From Bathymodiolus brooksi (lineage: Eukaryota > Mollusca > Bivalvia > Mytilida > Modiolidae): a stretch of 64,000 nucleotides of DNA. A program made the position numbers and the translations under genes. This document shows, in pieces, positions 55,426 through 64,000 of this stretch; within the stretch, counting starts at the first letter, position 1; every line of letters starts with the position of its first letter. The notes beneath the pieces are model-generated. The model was not told where the DNA came from. It was given only the letters and a program-made list of their open reading frames with translations, and searched no databases. The DNA lies in NCBI GenBank assembly GCA_963680875.1, contig OY804579.1, forward strand, positions 39,082,397 to 39,146,396. The letters are read 5' to 3'.

Positions 55426-55921
55426 ATGTACCCTTTACTGGTGTGATACACCCAAATTTAATTCCAACATTTTGATGAGATATTTTGTGTACACATGAGA
55501 TATTTTTGTGTACACATTGTATCTCTTCAGTACATCTTTTTGGATTTTTATGATTTTTGAAATAAAAGAAATAAAAATTATGACTTGATTTTTATTTTAT
55601 CCTTACAATAATGGACTACAAACTATAGATCCTACCTTCTTAGGTAGTAATCAGTTAAATACAAGCATTCACAGGTCACTATTGTACTATTTATGTTAAT
55701 CGAAGACTAGATTAGCTTCTGTCGTCATTTTTGTGTTTATCAGTTTAAGATATTAGGAGTAGTAATTGTAGTTCATGTTGATACTGCCGATCTTTGATAC
55801 AGAACTACTTATTATCTTGAACGAACTTCTCAATGATATAACATTGAGCTTATGTTTTCATAAATCATTTATTACTTTCTATTGCTATATATAAAATATT
55901 CTTGAAATATTATATGTTACA

Positions 55922-56283
55922 CCAACCGCATCGGTGGCATAATGGTTAGCGTGCTCACCGTGAGTACGGTAGATCGTGGGTTCGAGTCCCGGTCAGGTCA
56001 AGCCAACAACTATAAAATTGGTATTTGTTGCTTCTTCGCTAAGAACGCAGCATTAAGGAGAAAGAGTAAAGACTGGGTGGCTCGGAAGCAGAATAATGTG
56101 TTAGAGTGGAGCGACATGTCTATCCGCAGCCTGTTGTTTCAGTGAGCTAACACTATAATATTCCAACTCAGTATGTTGGTCTAGAACAAAGCGGACCTCA
56201 TCATCATCTCATTGAAAATTAACTTGTTTTCGCCATGATATAGCTAAAAAATTGCTGAATTGGCATTAAACAACAATCACTCA
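55922..56283 (+). mobile_element. SINE family B, full length
   Basis: A box region GGCATAATGGTTAGCGTG and B box GGGTTCGAGTCCCGG with tRNA spacing, body, and core GATATAGCTAAAAAATTGCT ending AATTGGCATTAAACAACAAT. Flanked by family A pieces. Confidence 0.88.
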
Positions 56284-56311
56284 TCTTATATGTTACACCT
56301 ACTGACAAAAC

Positions 56312-56618
56312 TTGTCACTGTTCATGACGAGATGTACTCAATACAACATTATATAGAGGCCGTTGTGGTCGTGATCATATGGTAATTGGGTTTACAACTA
56401 CCTATGCAATCAGTGCCTATCACCACTGAAGTTGTGAGTTTGAATCCCACTCAGGTGAGGTGTACTCGATACAACATTATGTGATAAAGTTTGTCAGTGA
56501 CTTGTGGCAGGTTGGTGGTTTTCTCCAGGTATTCTAGATCTGGTTTCTTCCACCAATAAAACTGACCACCACCAAATTTCTGAAATATTGTTGGAAGTGA
56601 CATTAAACACCATAACCC
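56312..56618 (+). mobile_element. SINE family A fragment followed by a near full-length copy
   Basis: 56312-56353 is a head-to-middle fragment (GACGAGATGTACTCAATAC). 56355-56618 is a fuller copy with TGTGGTCGTGATCATATGG and GACATTAAACACCATAACC. Confidence 0.8.
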
Positions 56619-57329
56619 GAAATGCCCTAACCTCAAAACTTTAATCAATAATACACACAAATAGTTAATTAACAGTGTAAGCTATGCTTTCATACATTAC
56701 TATTTTTAATTCACCTGGTTCAAATTTCCATGATGGTGAGCCTGTCACATAACTATATGCAAATTTTTCATTGTCTACATTTGTTAGTTTTTCACTTTTC
56801 AATCTTTTTCTCAGAAATCACTGGATCTGATGGAACAATTCTTGGCAGAAATATGTTGCTTCAATGATGCTCAACATTTTTTTTCAATTCTACCTGTATT
56901 TACATTTAGAACTGCTATATGTTGCAATTTCATAATATCTTGTTCCTACAGACATTGGACTCTATGGGGAAAATATTTGAAATAATTATCTGAAATCATT
57001 GAACCATTTAAATTTGAAAAGAAACTTGGCGGAATGTTCCTTTGGTGTTCCTCTTTAAAACGAATGTGTTGTGTTGATCAGAAACTAGAAATGATCACTA
57101 CTGCAAGACATAGTACATTAATAGATTGCTTGGTATTGACAACGTGGCCACTAACGAAAGCCACAATCCTGGGTAATCAAAGGACTATTTTGTGTTCCTT
57201 TGGAATTTAAATCAAAGATAAAAAAAAAAAAAGAAAGATAATGAGTATACCAAATGTTCAGATTTATTTGACACTAGTTATTCCAGGTGGTGGGAATCAT
57301 AATGTGGATTCCAAAAATCTCTGAATACC

Positions 57330-57960
57330 TTTTAGAGTATAGTACATACAATTGAGAGTCCCTCTCCTCAGTCAATATATTAACACATTTGCCTATCTAC
57401 CCATTGCACAACTATTGATCACTCCAGACTAAAATACAGACTAAATTACTTCCATATAAAAAGGATGACCAACAAAGATACCTGTACCTTGTTTTAGGAA
57501 GGGACAAATCTTATTTTGTTGGGAAAAAACAAAAACAAAACTTATTATAACAAAAATTTTCTGAAACTAATTATAACGTCATTAAATTACTTGAAGTTTG
57601 ATTGATAACATTTTGTTAAGTTTGGTGAATTTGTTTTCAGCAGACATTCGGTAGTCCTATTGGTTTAAACTGTGTCCCTCTTCTCGCCGATTTTGTACTT
57701 TTATTCGAATGAGGGAGAATTAATGGAGAGGCTTTTCAAGACATGAAAAAAGCCAGCGCGTTCGGTTACATTAATGTCACGTTTCGCTATATAAACGACG
57801 TGTGACACTAGTGGAGCAGGAGTTGCTGACTCTTCCGGAGCACTTGAGTTCAGCCCTGGTTTTAAGTGGAGTTCGTGATCTTTAGTATTCTGTGAACCAT
57901 TGTTTGCCCCCTCCCCCTTTCCTCTTTAACATTTTGCGGTACATTAATTAACGGTTTTTG
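57330..57960 (+). pseudogene. Decayed Penelope-like RT with tail
   Basis: Diverged, frameshifted version of the RT at 5030: GAGTCCCTCTCCTCAGTCAA, GATGACCAACAAAGATACC, GTGTCCCTCTTCTCGCCGA, the Y-I-N-D box region at about 57785, and then CACTAGTGGAGCAGGAG. There are many stops. Confidence 0.65.
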
Positions 57961-58664
57961 ATGAACCATTTATTTGGTATATTCATATTTCTCTTCGCTC
58001 TTGTTAACACATACTAATATAGTAATAGGATTGTTGGTGCTATAGATAAAGTTATTAAAATTTGCCATAAACTGTCATCTTTAAAACCAAAAATTCCAGT
58101 TTGTGTGGTGGTTAATTAATGCTTCCCATGCCTTTTCAAGCAACGGTAGGTATATATAGCTCATTACCTTTTAAAATTCATTGTGCCCTTGCAATTGGTA
58201 CAGGATAACATCAGTATGAAACTCAAAGTTCGATTATCCTAAAATCATGCAGATATGATATCAGTTGTTGCTTCTGTTTGGAGTCAAAGGCTACCTCGTG
58301 TTTGTCTCGCCATTGTCATGCCTTAATTGTCTTGTCTTTTATCAGTAGTTGATGTAAAATCATATATTTAATTCTGTGCTGGAAATTGTATAATAATGTG
58401 TAAATTTTAAAACTCAATTACCCCTTTGTCTCACGTCATATTTAAGAAATAAATCTAGTAATAAGAAGAACTGTTCGAATGAACTACATGGAATTGTTCG
58501 AATTGTAAAAATGCTGGTATTATAAATTTTAACCTGAAAAAACAACTCATCTACAAAAAAATGTATATAATTCAAATTGTGGTAACATTTTTTTTTATAT
58601 TATTCTATTAAAAGTTTTATTGTCGAAAACATCAATCCGTATTAGTTAAATATTCAACAAAGTT

Positions 58665-59025
58665 CAACCGCATCGGTGGCGTAATGGTTAGCGTGCTCAC
58701 CTCGAGTGCGGTAGATCGTGGGTTCGAGCCCCGATCGGATCAAACCAAAGACTATTAAAATAGTAGTTGTTGCTTCTCCGCTAAGCACACATCATTAAGG
58801 AGAAAGGGCAAAGACTGGTTGGCTCCTAATCAGGATAATATGTCCGATTGGGGCGACATGTCTATCCGCAGACTGTTGTTTCAGTTTCAGTGAGCTAGCA
58901 CTATAAAAAGCGTGTTGGTCTAGTACAAAGCGGATCTCATCATCATTTAATTGAAAATTAGCTTATTCTCTCCATGATATAGCTGAAAAATTGCTGAGCT
59001 GGCGTTAAACAACAATTACTCAACA
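58665..59025 (+). mobile_element. SINE family B, full length
   Basis: GTGGCGTAATGGTTAGCGTG A box, GGGTTCGAGCCCCGATC B box and GCTGGCGTTAAACAACAAT end. Best-preserved family B copy in the window. Confidence 0.9.
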
Positions 59026-59087
59026 AAGTTCACGATTACGGATACGAAAATAGCTAATTACGTTATTTATTGTTCTAATCAAGTGAA

Positions 59088-59548
59088 TGCGTGACTGTTG
59101 TTTAAGATCAAATTCTTCAGATATTTCATGGCGGAGAGCAATTTACATTTCGGTTAGGGGATAATAATGTCTGCTTTATACTATACCAATGGATCTTTAT
59201 AGTGACAACTCACAGTGCTCACTGAAGCAATAGTCCCCGGGTAGTCGTATCGCTTCATTCGGACACTTTGCCCGATTCCGAGACAACCAGCCTTTGCCTT
59301 TAATTGATACTGTTTGCGTAGCAGAGAAGCAGCAAATACGCCACTTTCAACAAGATTTCAGCTATATCGTGACTGTCAGAAGTTGTTTGAGGAAACCGGA
59401 GTGCCCCGCGGTGAAAACTACCGCGACATGCCACATGTCACTGGCAAACTTTATCACATAATGTTGTAACGAGTACACCTCGCCTGAGTGGGATTCGAAC
59501 TCACAACGTTAGTGGTGAAAGGCACTGATTGCATAGGTAGTTATGCCC
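59088..59548 (-). mobile_element. Joined antisense SINEs: family B piece then family A piece
   Basis: 59088-59335 is a decayed family B body (GTGACTGTTGTTTAAGATC to GCAGAGAAGCAGCAAATAC). 59338-59548 is family A (CGCCACTTTCAACAAG to GGGATTCGAACTCACAACG) that starts directly at the break. Confidence 0.75.
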
Positions 59549-60575
59549 CCTCAATTAACCGTTGATATCTATCATTTCTGAAAAGATCGTACGGCACACG
59601 GAGGAGGATTTGCAGTATTATGTCAGATCAGATTCAGGGGCGGATCCAGGATTTGTGGTTAGGGGGGGGGCGTGAGTAGGCGAGGGGTCTGGGGACCGCG
59701 TCCCCAGCGGGTCCAAGGCAGAGCCCTGGTAGGGGACCCAGGGGGCGAAGCCCCCGGAAGCTCTGGGGGGTTGAGGAATTAGACATTTATTTGAACGACA
59801 ATTTTGAACCAACCACACCATTTTTATCAGACCAAAAAAACTTGACTTCGAGTCTTAATTTTGTCGGATAATTGTTAACAGTATGTTTTTGTCAGATTAT
59901 AAGAACCTAATGTAAAACTTTTCTTTAACAACCGTGATGCGAATTGCTCAACTCATGCATGACTGATCAATCACGATATTTTAACCCTTCAAAGAACTAT
60001 TAATTTAGTCTGTACTTTCGGTGCTTGTCCTTTCGGGTGGTTCTAGTTAATACTGCCTGTCCGGATGGAGTTTTTCTTTTCGTCGTTTGATTCATTCATT
60101 GAAAACGTATGATTCGACGTTCTTGTTTGTAGACAAACAAAAGCGGAAATTGTCAATACATGAACTTGTTGTTGATTTCTGATAAGCTAACGTTACTGGG
60201 TCATTATCAAAATACACGCACTGTTCTGTTATTATGCAATTAAAAGACAAATATCAACCAAACTGATTAGAGAAAACATGTTTTGCATGAAGGCACATCA
60301 GCCCTGTATAGTTTTACCATCTAAATCCAGATTGTTCCAATTGCGAATTTCTACTTGCTACACGAAGACCTATTTTTCCTTGGTGTTACGTGTTATTTTT
60401 CCAGAATGACTTACTTCTGGTCAATTGTACTATTCAGATGTAATGATTTTATTCGATCTTTATATTATTTTTGAACTATTCCTAAAACTCTTAATAGCAC
60501 AGCATTATTTTTGCTTGATATATATTGAAATTTAAAAAGAAAATTAGCAAAAACCTGCTGTTATAGATTTTCATG

Positions 60576-61357
60576 TCTGTGGTGTTACCCTTCCTATTAA
60601 GGCTGGTAAGAGTCATCTGTCTTGTCATATTTGAAGCAAACATAGTTTCTCCCTTTGCTTATTTCATGTTTCATGAGATGTGCAGACGACAAAAACAAAA
60701 ACTAATATAGGGCCGAAAAGGTACGTGCAATTGGTATAGTACATGCATATAAATTTTATGTCTGTGGTGTACTGCTCACTAGTTCTTTTTGTTAGAATTG
60801 AACAAAATGTAAAAATATACAATACATTACATTTGGTATTCTTCACAGGATATACATATAAAATATAGTCAGGGAGATATTATTTTCCTTTTACCCCGAA
60901 AATACTTACCTGTTTGTGTGTGGTGTTACTGTCAATGGTGTTACCATAAAGATTGTGTAACACCACAGACATTTAGCATTACAATTGTGAATAAACACAT
61001 TATTCCATAAACAGTAATATTCAGAACAAAATATTGCTCTTTAACCTATGCAGAAAAATTGTTCAAACATCGTCATTTACTTATAAGATATAGTTTAAGG
61101 AGCTGATGGGAGTATACTGTTTAGACCTGGCAACACCAGGGACATGTCTTCATAACACTATGGACATATCTTCATAACACCTTGGACAAAACTGATATTG
61201 TTCATGCATTAAACCAATATGTTGAAAAACTGAATATTGTACTGAAAACATTTCAGAAAACAACAAATATAGGTTGATAGTTGTGTTTTTTTCTTGAATT
61301 AAATGTTTACATTCATGAAGATGTCCCTGGTGTTACTTTTGTTATCTGTGGTGTTAC
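60576..61357. repeat. Cluster of GGTGTTAC motifs inside the outer transposon
   Basis: GGTGTTAC or its complement occurs at 60581, 60922, 60938, 60957, 61329, 61350 and 63373, mostly within a longer CTGTGGTGTTAC. Near matches occur at 60764 and 61131. Clustered subterminal motifs could be transposase binding sites. Confidence 0.55.
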
Positions 61358-63027
61358 CAGTGGCGGATTTAGAGGGGGCGTGCGGGGCGTGCGCCCCCCC
61401 CCCCCCCCCTTAAATTGGCAAAGCATATGTTATACAACGTTAATTAAACAGTTCAATAAATAACTTTTTCATGAATGGTTAACTCGTGACCTGTAGTAAA
61501 ATATTCTTACACATTGTAAATACACGTTGGATGTGTTCGCTGATTCATATATGTATTCGCCGTCAGTAGTTCAGAGATTATTCCATTCTGATTGGTTCCG
61601 AGGTACCAGACATCAACTATTTTCTCACGCTAATTAAACATTATTTCTGCAGTCAATTTTACAACTACATGTACACGTGCTATTTAGAAATTATAAAATG
61701 GACGAAAATTCTAGGCCAAGAAAACAAGCAAGATTGGATACATTTCTGATTCCTCGACGAGACGAGAAAACTCAAAGGTAAACTAAAAAGATAAATTCAA
61801 TCAATACTTCGAATAATTAATTTAACAATTGATCTCATTTATAAAACATACAACGAAAACCTATAACGAGAGAATCAGATGATGAAATTGAGACAGTGTG
61901 GAGAAACCTGAGTGTCCCAAGAAAATGGTCACTTCTCTTTAAATAATGGTTCAAATAGTTCTTGAATTCGAAATTCTGCAATTTCATATGAAAAAATATA
62001 TAAGGTTGATTTGTATACAAATACCCGAAAATGTTGTCTTTTACTTTTCAAGTAAAGATCAGTATAAATACGCGTTGGTATATTGTACATTAAAATACAA
62101 AAGTAACATATTAATAAAAAAAAAAAAAAAAATAGAGGCAATTTATTTGTAACAATCTCTGCATCTGCCCGAGGTACCTGCACAAGAAAGTGTGAACACA
62201 TCCTTTGTCCGGGTACGTTTATATTATTTATATCTACCAATGGATGTCTGTACACTTTTTTTTACACATTTTTAACAAAAAATTCTGACTACAATTTATT
62301 TGTAATAAATTAATATCTACAACTGCACATGAAAGTGTGAAAATAATCTCGACAAAATGGTTTATGCATATCTCACACCTGATTTCCGTAAGCATATTTC
62401 TCGAAAACTTTGATGGATTTTTTTGTTTGATCTTTTAGTGTAATGAGTTTTTTACGCCCGTTGCTCAAACACTTGATGTCCGTCCGTCCAAGATTTCTGC
62501 AATCCGCAACTCCCCTGACTGTAACCACGCAATTGATTGACGTTAAACTATATAATGTACTTGAAATACATTGTAGTTGTCCACAATGGTTTTTAGATTT
62601 TTTCATTGAAGGCCGGGTGGAGGGGGTAGGAGGATGATTCTGCAACCCGCAACTCCTAAATAACCACTCAATGGATTGAAGTGAAAATTAAACTACAAAT
62701 TTGAATTCGCATCACGGTTGTTAAAAAAAAAAGTTTTACTTCAGGTTCTTATAATCTGACAAAAACATACTGTTAACAATTATCCGACAAAATTAAGACT
62801 CAAAGTCAAGTTTTTTTGGTCTGATAAAAAAGGTGTGGTTGGTTCAAAATTGTCGTTCAAATAAATGTCTGTAATTCTTCAAACCCCCAGAGCTTAGGGG
62901 TGAGGGGTTTCGGCCCCCTGGACCCCCTACTAGGGCTCTGCCCTGGACCCGCTGGGGACCTTAAGCGGTCCCCAGATCCCTCTCCTATTCACGCCCCCCC
63001 TAATCTCAAATCCTGGATCCGCCCCTG
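61358..63027. mobile_element. Inner, oppositely oriented CAG-ended transposon, 5-bp target duplication
   Basis: The left end is CAGTGGCGGATTTAG and the right end is CTGGATCCGCCCCTG. GTTAC lies outside both ends (61353-61357 and 63028-63032). Its left end matches the outer element's right end for about 140 bp, and its right end matches the outer left end for about 310 bp. It is therefore a related copy inserted in reverse orientation. It carries a possible transposase first exon at 61698. Confidence 0.8.
61698..61777 (+). pseudogene. Possible hAT-type transposase first-exon remnant
   Basis: The ATG opens a 27-residue stretch, MDENSRPRKQARLDTFL onward, followed directly by gtaaac. A short basic start with a K-Q-x-x-L-D-x-F motif is common at the N-terminus of hAT-type transposases. 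An acidic stretch around 61866 (ESDDEIE) may be a second exon piece. No catalytic region remains. Confidence 0.4.
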
Positions 63028-64000
63028 GTTACCTCTTGTCAATGATGTTACCTCATGTAAATTGTTTCATAAAAAGGATAAATGACATAATTGAAGTAAA
63101 ATATATTATAGTTGAATAAAGTTGACTTTGATAACTATGTATATAAGTCATCTTTTCTTTAAATAAAGTGAAACAAAATACAATTATGAAAACTTGTTTG
63201 TTTCATAATGCAGCTTACATGGAACTCCGTAACTACATATACAAATATTGTGAAAAAATAGTGCTCCAAAGAAAATATCCTACACTATGCATGATTTCCC
63301 TGTATATTATGTATGTAACCACTTTTTACATAAAAATTATTTTTCATTTTCCTAAAAAGAATAATTTTGTTGGTAACACCACGGACTGAAATGTATGAGG
63401 GGGTGATACATATCTAGAAATATTTTTTTTCATGGTGGTTTTCCCGACTGCATATTATGTGAATATGTCATTGTAATGTAGGAAAAACTAATTAGGCTAA
63501 AGCAAAACGGGAAAGAAAATAGTTGATGTCACCAAAATAGGAACAGGAAAAAGTGCGTGTATTTTGATAATGACCCTACTAAATTAGATGATCAGAATCG
63601 TTTCATGCAGCATTAATTTTAACATATTCGCCTTTGTTTTTTTCTATAAACAAGAACGAATCATACGTTTTCAATGAATGAACCAACGGCGAAACGAAAA
63701 GCTTCATCCGGACGGACAGTATACTGATCATTTATCAATGGGTAGAGCTTTTTAGAATGATATCCCAAATTTACTCTTAATATCATTACTATTCATTTTG
63801 ACTTGCAGGTCACGAGTTAACCATTCATGAAAAAGTTGTTTGTTGAACTGCTTAATTAACGTTGTATAACATATGCTTTGCGAATTTTAGGGGGGGGGGG
63901 GGGGGGGTGCACGCTCCGCACGCCCCCTCTAAATCCGCCTCTGAGATTTACCTTGTGATAGAAAAACAAAATTAGATTGTAACATTACTGAATCCTTATC

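Larger units (their letters stand above)
59635..63943. mobile_element. Outer CAG-ended DNA transposon with 5-bp target duplication
   Basis: The left end is CAGGGGCGGATCCAGG and the right end read inward is CAGAGGCGGATTTAG. AGATT lies outside both ends (59630-59634 and 63944-63948). Subterminal inverted homology is visible between about 60040-60240 and 63540-63715. Another element is inserted at 61358-63027. Without it this copy would be about 2.6 kb. No transposase was recognised in its own sequence. Confidence 0.8.

Noticed and set aside
55935..56010. tRNA gene (A and B boxes present)
   Set aside because: The tRNA-like part is the head of SINE family B, repeated at 48791 and 58665 with the same SINE body attached. 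No separate clean cloverleaf.

Overview
The window is AT-rich animal DNA with the marks of a mollusc. It holds one large intron-rich gene and dense SINEs, foldback elements, retroelement debris and very large tandem arrays. No rRNA, real tRNA gene, CRISPR array or operon-like layout is seen. The mollusc assignment is an inference from the SINE type and the retroelement style. Gastropod and bivalve cannot be told apart by eye.

The only gene I can support is an integrin beta subunit on the + strand, spread over about 48.7 kb (3101-51754). I recognise 21 coding exons, all with AG/GT borders and compatible phases. They run from the PSI domain through the beta-I domain with its DLSYS MIDAS motif, the hybrid domain, four I-EGF modules, the beta-tail, one membrane helix and a cytoplasmic tail ending NPVF...NPTY. 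They encode about 760 residues. The signal-peptide exon and promoter are not seen and probably lie upstream of base 1.

Introns dominate the gene. Intron 2 carries about 330 copies of a 34-bp unit (10926-22212). Intron 4 carries 146 phase-perfect copies of a 46-bp unit (25617-32334). The 46-bp array sits inside an 8-kb element with inverted termini and a perfect 8-bp target duplication (25191-33171). The two units share a 9-mer and a second block and may be related. Three exon borders of this gene (exons 5, 10 and 11) have been tandemly duplicated together with their splice sites. Two of these give candidate in-frame microexons.

The flanks (1-3100 and 51755-64000) hold only repeats. These are two SINE families that share a central core, decayed Penelope-like reverse transcriptase copies (one split by an antisense LINE with a PHD finger), foldback MITEs, and a nested pair of related CAG-ended DNA transposons at 59635-63943. 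Each of the nested transposons has its own exact 5-bp target duplication, and the inner one keeps a probable hAT-type first exon.
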